DNA of 64,000 nucleotides from Pseudolysobacter antarcticus (GTDB lineage Bacteria > Pseudomonadota > Gammaproteobacteria > Xanthomonadales > Rhodanobacteraceae). A program made the translations under genes and the position numbers. Below, piece after piece: positions 46,113 through 54,074 of this stretch. A model generated the notes under the pieces. The model worked only from the letters and a program-made list of their open reading frames with translations. It had not been told where the DNA came from and did no database searches. Where the stretch lies: positions 3,720,001-3,784,000 of the forward strand of contig NZ_CP035704.1 of NCBI RefSeq assembly GCF_004168365.1. The letters run 5' to 3'. The number at the start of each line of letters is the position of its first letter. Within the stretch, counting starts at the first letter, position 1.

Positions 46113-46275
46113 TGTGGTGAACACTCCTGACGATCAATCGGGCGGATCGGCGCATCGGATTGATACGAACCGGAACCCCTCGACTGTGCGCCGCGAGCAA
46201 CAGCGCGACAATGCCGCAGTGCGGCAGGTTTATGGCAATGGCAGAAAACCGCCACGCTATCCAGCATGCATGTAA

Positions 46276-47310
46276 CTATTCGCGGTCTTTGCCAGCCGTC
46301 AGTTCATGCATGGCCTGGGCCGCCAACCAGCCAGCCTGGAAACGCGTGGTAGCGCCAAGACGTTTTGAGAGATCAACAATGCGTCGCGCCAATGTGCGCG
46401 GCGACATCGACAATTGATGCTCGATGGATTTGTCGTTCATGCCGGATGCGAGCAGCGGAATCAACGGATCGGCGTACAACGGATTCGCATCGCTGGTCGC
46501 GCCGTTGGCCTCCACACTGTCGCCAGCAACAAACGGTGCCGCGGCACGCCAGTACATCTCGAACATTTCGCACAACGCATCCAGCAACGATGACGAGCGC
46601 ACCAGCAGTACCGGCCCATCCGGCTGCGCAAGATGCAACGGGATGATGGCGATGCGTCGGTCGAATACCACGAGCTTGAATGGCAACGCCGGATGGATTC
46701 GAAACTGTTCACCAGCCTGCGTGGCCAGGCGCAATCGATTCATGGTGCCGGGAAGGTTGAGCAGATCGCTATGAGTAATGGCGCGACAACGCACGCCTCG
46801 TGCCAGGCAGGCGAGCATGTTGTCATCAAGCTCATCCATCTTCGATATCAAACCGGGCATGCGCTCGAGACCGAGGATTTCGTGTTTCGCCGAGGCCACC
46901 GAATGCAGAAAAATCTGCGCTGCAGTCTGGCGCGTGAGGATCTCGACATAACGCTGATCGGTGTCGTCGTTTGGATCGCTGTAGATCGATTCGCGCAGCT
47001 TAACCATTTCGGCGCGCGCCTGATGCAGCTCGCTGTTGCGCCGCGCGATCAGTACGTCAGCGGCCACATCCGGCGGCACCGCTGCGTAACGCGGCGTAGC
47101 TTCCGGCGAGTATGTGACCAGGCCTTTTTGCTCAAGCAACCCCAGCACGCGACGACAGTCTGGCGCAGAGAGACCCACATCCTCAGCGACTTCGGCAACC
47201 GTGGCGCCGCCGCGCGGAAGCAGCATCAGATAAATCTGTTCTTCGACAAGCGCCAGACCGAGTGCACGGAATGCACTCGAACTAGTCGAATCCGTCAATG
47301 ATCGTTGCAT
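46276..47310 (-). CDS. TrmB-like/LuxR-like two-HTH transcriptional regulator
   Basis: 344 residues from ATG 47310; an open extension to 47463 is not supported. N-terminal TrmB-type winged helix (ALVEEQIYLMLLPRGGATV, VAEDVGLSAPDCRRVLGLLE), a central PLD-like/ligand region (HEILGLERMPGLISK, CRAITHSDLL), and a C-terminal LuxR-type HTH (LIPLLASGMNDKSIEHQLSM, SPRTLARRIVDLSKRLGA). This architecture is seen in actinobacterial and some proteobacterial regulators. It sits upstream of the propeller and subtilase genes on the same strand and could control them; that is inference. Confidence 0.87.
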   Translation of the reverse strand: MQRSLTDSTSSSAFRALGLALVEEQIYLMLLPRGGATVAEVAEDVGLSAPDCRRVLGLLEQKGLVTYSPEATPRYAAVPPDVAADVLIARRNSELHQARAEMVKLRESIYSDPNDDTDQRYVEILTRQTAAQIFLHSVASAKHEILGLERMPGLISKMDELDDNMLACLARGVRCRAITHSDLLNLPGTMNRLRLATQAGEQFRIHPALPFKLVVFDRRIAIIPLHLAQPDGPVLLVRSSSLLDALCEMFEMYWRAAAPFVAGDSVEANGATSDANPLYADPLIPLLASGMNDKSIEHQLSMSPRTLARRIVDLSKRLGATTRFQAGWLAAQAMHELTAGKDRE

Positions 47311-47664
47311 GTTCAGGCTCAGGAAAAAGTTAAGCGTCCGATGCGGAAATAGCGGCGGACAAACGCACCGCAACAATGTAATGCCAGTCGGCGCAAACCA
47401 CACGCGAGAATGTGGAACGCTGCGCCACCCACGGCGCGCCAGGATGTTCGGATAATACTGCACGCCGATGCATGAGAAGTGGGTGAAGTAGCATCAGGCG
47501 ATAACGCAGCGTAGGCGCCAGCCTGTCGGAATCTGCTATTCATACCTGACGTCCGCGTCCGTCATGCACGGCAGAAAAATTGCTGGTATGCGACGACAAG
47601 AAAAGCCGTACCGGAAGGCACTGCATCGGTTACGCTGGCAGCTTGCTCAATCGCGGGATTTCTC
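47311..47664. other. divergent intergenic region, regulator / peptide transporter
   Basis: 354 nt between divergent genes. No riboswitch, repeat or small gene recognised. Promoters for both genes should be here, but no convincing -35/-10 pair was found. Confidence 0.4.
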
Positions 47665-49161
47665 ATGTCCATGCCGCCCGCCCCACCCAGTCAAAGACGT
47701 GCGTTCTCGACCATTTTCCTGATCGAACTGTGGGAACGTTTTGGCTACTCCGGCATGGCATCGCTGCTGGTGCTTTTCATGGTGCAGAAGGAAGGCTTCG
47801 GTGACCAGCAAGCCAACCTGATCTGGGGCGCATTCACCGCGCTGGTTTACACCGCGCCAACCATCGGCGGCTGGATCGGCGACAAAGTGCTCGGCACGCG
47901 GCGTACGGTGCCGATCGGGGCTGGCATTCTCGCGCTCGGTTATCTGCTGCTGAGCATCGTCGGCGACGGCTCGTATCCGTTGTACTGCGCGATGGGAGTG
48001 ATCGTCGTCGGCAACGGCTTGTTCAAGCCCAACGCGGCCAACATGGTGCGGCGGATTTACGAAGGCGAAGACGCGAAGATCGACAGTGCATTCACGCTGT
48101 ACTACATGGCGGTGAACGTCGGCTCGACGATGTCGATTCTGCTCGCGCCGTGGATCAAGGATCGCTTCGGCTGGCATGCCGCGTTTGCGATCTGCTGCGG
48201 CGGTCTGCTGCTCGGCTTGATCAACTACCTCGTGATGCTGCGCAGCGTTGACGGTATAGGCTCGCCAGCCGACGAACAACCGATCCGCTGGAATCGTCTC
48301 GCGCTTGTGCTCATCGGTGCAGTCGCCACCGTTGGCGTGGTCGCATTCGTTATCCAGCATCGCGAGGTCGCGATGACGGGCATCTTTATTGCCGGCATCG
48401 TGATCCTCGCGATCTTCGCCTACATGATCAAAACCGGCGCGCGCCACGAACGCGCGGGTATGCTCATCGCATTGATTCTGGTCGTGGAAACGTGGCTGTT
48501 TTTCATTTTCTACCAGCAGATGTCGACTTCGCTCACGCTGTTTGCCTTACGCAACGTCGACTGGAACCAGAACCTGTTCGGCATGCATGTATTTACCTGG
48601 TCGGCAGCGCAGTACCAGGCGCTCAATCCGATCTGGATCATGCTGCTGTCGCCGTTGCTGGCGTGGACTTATCGACACTTCGGCAAACGTGGTCGCGATC
48701 TGCCGATTGCCGGCAAGTTCGCGATCGGTTTTGCCGTAGTCGCGATCGGTTTTCTGATCTTCGGCACCAGCGGTGCCAGCGCGGTTGATGGCAAGGTGTC
48801 GTCGTGGTTCATGGTCTGGGGTTACGGATTCTATTCACTCGGCGAACTGCTGGTCGGCGCGCTCGGACTGGCGATGATCTCGCGCTACGTTCCGCTGCGC
48901 ATGAGTGGCTTCATGATGGGCGCGTATTTCGTCGCCGTCGCGATCTCGCAGTACCTCGGCAGCGTAGTGGCGAATTACGCGAGCATCCCCGAAAACATCA
49001 GTGACCCGCTCGCTAGCCTCGCGATCTACACTAGCTTGTTCAACAACCTCGGTTTGCTCGCGATCGCCGCTACGGTGCTCGCGGTGGTGTTGCTGCCGCT
49101 GACCAAACGCTTGTCGGCAACTACTGTGCGTTGTGTTTCCGATCAACCATCGCAGACGTGA
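47665..49161 (+). CDS. POT/PTR family proton-dependent oligopeptide transporter
   Basis: Inner-membrane di/tripeptide symporter, 498 residues, 12-14 hydrophobic segments. POT signature ELWERFGYSGMASLLVLF in helix 1 (the second Tyr of ERFxYY is Ser here), GGWIGDKVLGTRRTVPIG loop, NGLFKPNAANMVRRIY, and DSAFTLYYMAVNVGS. C-terminal half: FIFYQQMSTSLTLFA and FYSLGELLVGALGLAMIS. It would import peptides released by the secreted proteases encoded nearby, a plausible but untested link. Ends 2 nt from the convergent SDR gene, leaving no room for a terminator. Confidence 0.94.
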   Translation: MSMPPAPPSQRRAFSTIFLIELWERFGYSGMASLLVLFMVQKEGFGDQQANLIWGAFTALVYTAPTIGGWIGDKVLGTRRTVPIGAGILALGYLLLSIVGDGSYPLYCAMGVIVVGNGLFKPNAANMVRRIYEGEDAKIDSAFTLYYMAVNVGSTMSILLAPWIKDRFGWHAAFAICCGGLLLGLINYLVMLRSVDGIGSPADEQPIRWNRLALVLIGAVATVGVVAFVIQHREVAMTGIFIAGIVILAIFAYMIKTGARHERAGMLIALILVVETWLFFIFYQQMSTSLTLFALRNVDWNQNLFGMHVFTWSAAQYQALNPIWIMLLSPLLAWTYRHFGKRGRDLPIAGKFAIGFAVVAIGFLIFGTSGASAVDGKVSSWFMVWGYGFYSLGELLVGALGLAMISRYVPLRMSGFMMGAYFVAVAISQYLGSVVANYASIPENISDPLASLAIYTSLFNNLGLLAIAATVLAVVLLPLTKRLSATTVRCVSDQPSQT

Positions 49162-49163
49162 CT

Positions 49164-50054
49164 CTAACCGCAGCTTGATCCATTCGGTTTGATCGGCGCC
49201 AGCGTATCGATAACGGCGCCATACCCCGCGCGATAATCCGCATACCTTGGCGCAAAACCGCTCGCCCTCAGTCGCTTGTTGCTGACACGTTTGTTGCCGA
49301 GCGTATCGCTCGATGTTTTGTCTTCGCGCGCGGGGCGCACCGCCCCAAGTTTATCGGCGAGCCAGTCATAGACTTCGCCATCGGCTGCCGGCAAGTCATC
49401 GACGACATTGTAAATCGGCCGAACTTGTTGCAACCCCAGCACATGCATCACCGCGGCGGCGGCATCGTCGACATGAATGCGATTGGTATAGCGGGCCGCG
49501 CCGGCATGAACTCGCACTTTTTGCGCACCAATATCTTCGATCAATCGTATGCGCCCCGGCCCGTAAATTCCGGCGAAACGCAGCACACATGCGTTCGTGA
49601 AATTCTGCAGCAACCATTGTTCGGTGCTCAGTAAAATTTCGCCGTTGAAAGCAAGCGGACGACACTCGGTTTCTTCATCTACCCATGCGCCATGGTGCTG
49701 GCCGTAGACCGCGCTCGACGAGATAAATACGATCCGTCGCAATGTCGTTGCCGCTTGCGGTAGCGCGCGCAGCAGATGTTCGAATCCGTCGCGAAAAATT
49801 TTTTGATACGCGTCATGCGTGCGCTGTGGCGGAGTCGGCAGATACACCAGCGTTTCGATATCTGCGGGCAACGAATCCAGCGTCGCCGGATCGGTCAGAT
49901 CGGCGGCAATCGGAATGATGTTCGCTGGCAAAGCGGTCGCAATGCGGCGCAGGCCATAAACTTTTTGACCCTGCTTGACCAGCAAGTTTGCGATGCGGAT
50001 TCCAGTATCGCCACAACCGGCGATCAGGCAGGCGCCGCGCACCTTCGCGCTCAC
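49164..50054 (-). CDS. NAD(P)-binding SDR/epimerase-like protein (YeeZ-like)
   Basis: 296 residues from GTG 50054, overlapping the exosortase stop by 4 nt; a longer in-frame extension to 50564 is just the shadow of the exosortase gene. Rossmann motif CLIAGCGDTGIRIANLL, LVYLPTPPQRTHD, VFISSSAVYGQHHGAW, YGPGRIRLI and YNVVDD. The SDR catalytic YxxxK is not evident: the equivalent stretch reads RPLAFNGEILLSTEQ. Resembles E. coli YeeZ, whose reaction is unknown. Co-translation with exosortase H is unusual and may be accidental. Confidence 0.85.
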   Translation of the reverse strand: MSAKVRGACLIAGCGDTGIRIANLLVKQGQKVYGLRRIATALPANIIPIAADLTDPATLDSLPADIETLVYLPTPPQRTHDAYQKIFRDGFEHLLRALPQAATTLRRIVFISSSAVYGQHHGAWVDEETECRPLAFNGEILLSTEQWLLQNFTNACVLRFAGIYGPGRIRLIEDIGAQKVRVHAGAARYTNRIHVDDAAAAVMHVLGLQQVRPIYNVVDDLPAADGEVYDWLADKLGAVRPAREDKTSSDTLGNKRVSNKRLRASGFAPRYADYRAGYGAVIDTLAPIKPNGSSCG

Positions 50055-50554
50055 GCCGGCTTGATGGCTCCGCCGGGCGAGCGCGGCAGATAACGCAGCC
50101 ACACGAGCCACACGCCGAGCGCATCGAGAATGATCAGCGCCTGCCACAGATACAGATGGAACCAGTCGAACCACACTTGATTCCACTGGCCGAGATAAAA
50201 CAGGCTGATGATGCGCACGAGGTTCAGCAGCTGGATCGCGAGAAAACCGAGCGCGATTCCAGCCAGCTTGTTTTTCCACGGCGCCGGAAAAGCGAGGATC
50301 GCCGATACCAGGATCAGCACTGCCTCGACGCCGTTGCAACCGCGCTCGATCGACACCGCAAAACCGGTCGAGACACTGCGCACGATCTTGCCCTCGACCA
50401 CCACGCCCTTGTCGAACAGGTGGATCAGCCACACGCACAGATCGGCCAGCATCGACGTAAACGGCACGATGACGTAATCGTCGACGGGCTTCAAAAGCTC
50501 CAGCGGAAACAGCACGGCGATGCAGACGATAAAGATCACTACAAAACGAATCAT
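50051..50554 (-). CDS. xrtH: exosortase H
   Basis: 167-residue inner-membrane cysteine transpeptidase-like enzyme that processes C-terminal sorting signals. Catalytic triad visible: Cys73 in SIERGCNGVEAVLIL, Arg114 in LLNLVRIISLFYLG, His133 in WFDWFHLYLW. Short length and the FVVIFIVCIAVLFPLELL start match exosortase H, whose known targets carry an IPTLxxWG-CTERM tail. No such target is in this window. ATG 50554 is preceded by GATTTCCC, not a strong ribosome site. Confidence 0.9.
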   Translation of the reverse strand: MIRFVVIFIVCIAVLFPLELLKPVDDYVIVPFTSMLADLCVWLIHLFDKGVVVEGKIVRSVSTGFAVSIERGCNGVEAVLILVSAILAFPAPWKNKLAGIALGFLAIQLLNLVRIISLFYLGQWNQVWFDWFHLYLWQALIILDALGVWLVWLRYLPRSPGGAIKPA

Positions 50555-50653
50555 GGGAAATCACGCGATAATCGATGCCATAGATTAACCGATTACAGCC
50601 CGCACTCGCCCGCTTCGTTGAACGAACCTTGGCAAAAACCCACAGTGCGCTGG

Positions 50654-50659
50654 TAGCAT
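50654..50659 (+). promoter_or_regulatory. candidate -10 element (TAGCAT), leaderless aroK
   Basis: TAGCAT ends 6 nt before the aroK ATG and is preceded by TGG, an extended -10 pattern. No Shine-Dalgarno sequence follows. Confidence 0.4.
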
Positions 50660-50665
50660 CAGCAT

Positions 50666-51217
50666 ATGAATCCCGCCCCCAACCTGTTTTTCATCGGCCC
50701 GATGGGCGCTGGCAAAAGCACAGTGGGCCAGCGTGTGGCGCGGCTGCTGAATCTCACCTTTCACGATCTCGATCACGTCATCGAGCACCGCACCGGCGTG
50801 AGTGTGACGGTGGTGTTTGATGTCGAGGGCGAGGCCGGATTTCGTCGTCGCGAAAGCGAGGCGCTGGCGGAACTCGCCACGCATAGCGGCGTGCTGGTCG
50901 CGACCGGCGGCGGCGTGGTGCTGGATGCGCAGAATCGCCGTGTGCTGCGCGAATCGGGTTATGTGGTACATCTGGAAATCAGCGTCGAACAGCAACTCGC
51001 GCGGCTCGAACATGATCGCAAACGCCCGCTGCTCGCAGCGCCGGATCGGCGCGCGCGATTGCATCAACTCGCCGCCGTACGCACGCCGCTGTATCGCGAA
51101 ATCGCCGATCTTGCGGTGCCCACCGAACTGCATGGCAGCGTCGCGCATGCCGCGCGGCGGCTGGCGGCAATGATCGAACAACGCTGGCAGCGCCAGCATC
51201 CGGAACAAGTCGCATGA
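50666..51217 (+). CDS. aroK: shikimate kinase
   Basis: Phosphorylates shikimate in the aromatic amino-acid pathway. 183 residues. P-loop FFIGPMGAGKSTVGQRVA (8-25), shikimate-binding FHDLDHVIE and GEAGFRRRESEAL, Walker-B-like VLVATGGGVVLD, and the LID arginine in DRKRPLL. Followed 10 nt later by aroB, the standard arrangement. Confidence 0.95.
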   Translation: MNPAPNLFFIGPMGAGKSTVGQRVARLLNLTFHDLDHVIEHRTGVSVTVVFDVEGEAGFRRRESEALAELATHSGVLVATGGGVVLDAQNRRVLRESGYVVHLEISVEQQLARLEHDRKRPLLAAPDRRARLHQLAAVRTPLYREIADLAVPTELHGSVAHAARRLAAMIEQRWQRQHPEQVA

Positions 51218-51227
51218 GCAGCTTTTT

Positions 51228-52325
51228 ATGAGTCATCGGGAAATCCGCGTTGAACTCGGCGCGCGCAGTTATCCGATCTGGATCGGCCCCGGCCTGCTCA
51301 CGCAATCAGCGCTGTGGCGCAGCAGTATCGGCGGCCGGCATGTGCTGATCGTCAGCAACAGCACGGTCGCGCCGCTGTATCTGCAGACCGTCATCGCGGG
51401 CCTGCAGACGCTGAGCTGGGATAGCCTCATCTTGCCCGACGGCGAAACCCACAAGACGCTCGACAACGCCGGATTGGTGCTGGCGAAACTCGCCGGGATC
51501 AAGGCCAGCCGCGATGCGACCGTGATCGCACTCGGTGGCGGCGTGATCGGCGATCTCGCCGGATTTGCGGCGTCGTGCTACATGCGCGGCATCGCGTTTG
51601 TGCAAATGCCGACCACGTTGCTGGCGCAGGTTGATTCGTCGGTCGGCGGCAAAACTGGCGTGAATCTGCCGGCCGGAAAAAATCTGGTCGGCGCATTTCA
51701 TCAGCCGCGCGCCGTGGTGATCGATACCGATACCTTGGCGACCTTGCCCGAACGCGAATATCGCGCAGGGCTGGCCGAAGTCGTGAAGTACGGCGCGCTC
51801 GGCGATGCGGATTTTTTCGCGTGGCTGGAACAAAATGCCGACGCACTGATCGCGCGTGATGCTGCCGCGATGACGCACGCGATCGCCACCAGTTGCGCGC
51901 ACAAGGCTGCGATCGTCGCGCGCGACGAACACGAACTCGGCGAACGCGCGCTGCTTAATCTCGGCCACACCTTCGGCCATGCGCTTGAAACCGCCACTGG
52001 TTATGCGACGCTATTGCATGGCGAAGCCGTGGCGATCGGCATGCTGCTCGCCGCGCAACTTTCGACCCAGCTCGGTCGCGCTCCGGCGGCGGATGCCAAA
52101 CGACTGGCGGTGTTGCTGCAACGCCTCGGTTTGCCGATCAATATTCCGCCCGGCATCGCGGCGGAAACGCTGTTTGCACATATGCAGCTCGACAAGAAAA
52201 ATATCAGCGGACGACTGCGGCTGATCCTGTGGCGCGGTATTGGTCATGCCGAAATCGTCGCGGACGTGACCAGCACCGAAGTAATGCAGACGCTGAACAA
52301 CGCGACCGAAGCAGTGCATCACTGA
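51228..52325 (+). CDS. aroB: 3-dehydroquinate synthase
   Basis: NAD- and metal-dependent cyclisation of DAHP to 3-dehydroquinate. 365 residues. LPDGETHKTLDNAGL, ALGGGVIGDLAGFAASCYMRG, PTTLLAQVDSSVGGKTGVNLP, GLAEVVKYGAL (metal Glu) and ALLNLGHTFGHALE (metal His) are intact. Operon with aroK. The next step genes are not in this window. Confidence 0.96.
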   Translation: MSHREIRVELGARSYPIWIGPGLLTQSALWRSSIGGRHVLIVSNSTVAPLYLQTVIAGLQTLSWDSLILPDGETHKTLDNAGLVLAKLAGIKASRDATVIALGGGVIGDLAGFAASCYMRGIAFVQMPTTLLAQVDSSVGGKTGVNLPAGKNLVGAFHQPRAVVIDTDTLATLPEREYRAGLAEVVKYGALGDADFFAWLEQNADALIARDAAAMTHAIATSCAHKAAIVARDEHELGERALLNLGHTFGHALETATGYATLLHGEAVAIGMLLAAQLSTQLGRAPAADAKRLAVLLQRLGLPINIPPGIAAETLFAHMQLDKKNISGRLRLILWRGIGHAEIVADVTSTEVMQTLNNATEAVHH

Positions 52326-52372
52326 AATCGAATCGTATGACGCAAAATCGCGTGTTGTCTGATCGCATCGGC

Positions 52373-52378
52373 TAAACT
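52373..52378 (+). promoter_or_regulatory. candidate -10 element (TAAACT), leaderless WGR gene
   Basis: TAAACT ends 6 nt before the ATG of the WGR-domain gene. No Shine-Dalgarno sequence and no clear -35. Confidence 0.35.
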
Positions 52379-52384
52379 AGGTGC

Positions 52385-52645
52385 ATGCGTATCTACATGC
52401 AAACCAAACCTGCCGCCGCGGAAGCGCCGCGTTATTACCAGATCGCGCTGCAGCAGGATCTGCTCGGCGGCTGGACGCTGACCCGCGAATGGGGCCAGAC
52501 CGGCGGCCGCATCAGCCTCAAGCAGGAAGTGTATCTGGAGCGCGACGATGCGTTGAGTGCCTTCGAACTCGCGCGTGATGCGCAGCTCAAACGCGGATTT
52601 TTCATCACGTTCAGTCAAGGCCTCGAAGGCCGCGCCTTCGGCTGA
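52385..52645 (+). CDS. WGR-domain protein
   Basis: 86 residues, a single WGR domain: [20 protein letters not shown], then WGQTGGRIS with the name-giving Trp-Gly-x-x-Gly-x-Arg, and [21 protein letters not shown] domains occur in PARPs and in bacterial MolR-like proteins and are thought to bind nucleic acid; a stand-alone copy of this size is common in Proteobacteria and has no assigned role. Lies between aroB and hemE on the same strand. Confidence 0.88.
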   Translation: MRIYMQTKPAAAEAPRYYQIALQQDLLGGWTLTREWGQTGGRISLKQEVYLERDDALSAFELARDAQLKRGFFITFSQGLEGRAFG

Positions 52646-52773
52646 AGCTAACTCAAAAACTACTCGGCAATTGCTCCTTCATTGCTCTACCTCTGGCATC
52701 CATGCCATCGTACGCTCGGTACGTTTTTGAGCCACTTCACGCTACTCCAACTCTCAAGCCCGTCAAGAAACTC

Positions 52774-53844
52774 ATGTCGCAAATTGCCCCGCTCAACGAC
52801 CGTTTCCTGCGCGCGCTGAAACGCGAGCCCGTCGACAAGACTCCAGTCTGGATCATGCGCCAGGCCGGGCGTTACTTGCCCGAATATCGTGCCACACGCG
52901 CCCGCGCTGGCGATTTTCTGACGCTGTGCAAGACGCCGGAACTGGCCTGCGAAGTGACCTTGCAGCCGCTCGATCGTTTCGCCCTGGATGCGGCGATTTT
53001 GTTTTCGGACATCCTCACCATTCCCGATGCGATGGGCCTCGGCCTGCATTTCAGCGAAGGCGAAGGTCCGCAATTTGCGCGCCCGATTCGCACCTCGGCC
53101 GACATCAATCGGCTTGCCGTGCCCGATCCCGAAGTCGAACTGCGTTATGTCATGGATGGCGTGCGCACGATCCGCCATGCACTTGCTGGAAGAGTGCCGC
53201 TGATCGGTTTCGCCGGCAGTCCGTGGACGCTTGCGTGCTACATGGTTGAAGGTCGCGGCTCGCGTGATTTCGCGCGGGTCAAGGCGCTGTGCTGGAACGA
53301 ACCCGAACTCGCGCATCGCCTGCTCGATGTGATCGCACGCTCCGTCGCAATCTATCTCGCCGCGCAAGCCGCCGCCGGTGCTCAGGCGTTGATGGTGTTC
53401 GATACCTGGGGCGGGCTGTTGCCACCGATGCAATTTCACGAATTCTCGCAGCGTTATCTCGGCCAGATCGCACTGCTGTTGCAAAGCGATCCGAACACAC
53501 GCGACGTGCCGCTGATTTTTTTCAGCAAGGGCGCCAACAGCCATCTCGAAACGCTCGCCGATACCGGTTGCACGGCGCTCGGCGTGGATTGGACCATCAG
53601 CCTCGAAGAAGCGCGTCGGCGTGTCGGTCATCGAGTTGCGCTGCAAGGCAATCTCGATCCGGCCGTATTGAAGGCCTCGCCCGACGTGATCCGCGCGCAA
53701 GTGCAAGCGACCCTGCGAAGTTTCGGCAACGGCCCCGGCCACATTTTCAATCTCGGTCACGGCGTGACGCCGGATATCGATCCGGAAAATGTGCGCGTGC
53801 TGGTCGATGCGGTGCATGAGTTCAGCGGGCATCCGTACGCTTAG
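52774..53844 (+). CDS. hemE: uroporphyrinogen decarboxylase
   Basis: Converts uroporphyrinogen III to coproporphyrinogen III in haem synthesis. 356 residues from ATG 52774 ([15 protein letters not shown]); the open frame extends upstream to 52702 but without family support. Signatures [67 protein letters not shown] and [16 protein letters not shown]. Intact. Confidence 0.96.
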   Translation: MSQIAPLNDRFLRALKREPVDKTPVWIMRQAGRYLPEYRATRARAGDFLTLCKTPELACEVTLQPLDRFALDAAILFSDILTIPDAMGLGLHFSEGEGPQFARPIRTSADINRLAVPDPEVELRYVMDGVRTIRHALAGRVPLIGFAGSPWTLACYMVEGRGSRDFARVKALCWNEPELAHRLLDVIARSVAIYLAAQAAAGAQALMVFDTWGGLLPPMQFHEFSQRYLGQIALLLQSDPNTRDVPLIFFSKGANSHLETLADTGCTALGVDWTISLEEARRRVGHRVALQGNLDPAVLKASPDVIRAQVQATLRSFGNGPGHIFNLGHGVTPDIDPENVRVLVDAVHEFSGHPYA

Positions 53845-53918
53845 AAATCCTTGATGCGTGCGCGGGAGATTTTTCACTCGCTCTTTTGCTCGCTCTTTTT
53901 GCGCGCCCTCTTTTCGCT

Positions 53919-53945
53919 CGTCATTCCACGCAGGCTGGAATGACG
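53919..53945. repeat. REP-like palindromic element
   Basis: CGTCATTCCA-N7-TGGAATGACG, perfect 10-bp arms, in the hemE-hydrolase intergenic region. The sequence matches a palindrome type (GTCATTCC...GGAATGAC) found dispersed in many proteobacterial genomes. It could also help terminate hemE. A Ct-rich stretch with repeated CTCGCTCTTTT-like units lies just upstream. Confidence 0.65.
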
Positions 53946-54074
53946 GTTAGCTTTTGGGGTTTCGCAGATCGCGCGGCGCGTGGACGATAGCCATCGCAAT
54001 CTTTGCATCGCACGTATTTCGGTCTAGAGTCACAGCCTGACTTCGACCGACCTACTCCTTGCGGGAAACTTGCG

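Noticed and set aside
50055-50564. N-terminal extension of the SDR-like gene
   Set aside because: Arginine-rich nonsense in the out-of-frame region of xrtH; the GTG at 50054 gives the Rossmann start.
52687-53877. 396-codon open frame on the minus strand
   Set aside because: Antisense shadow of hemE, which is intact.
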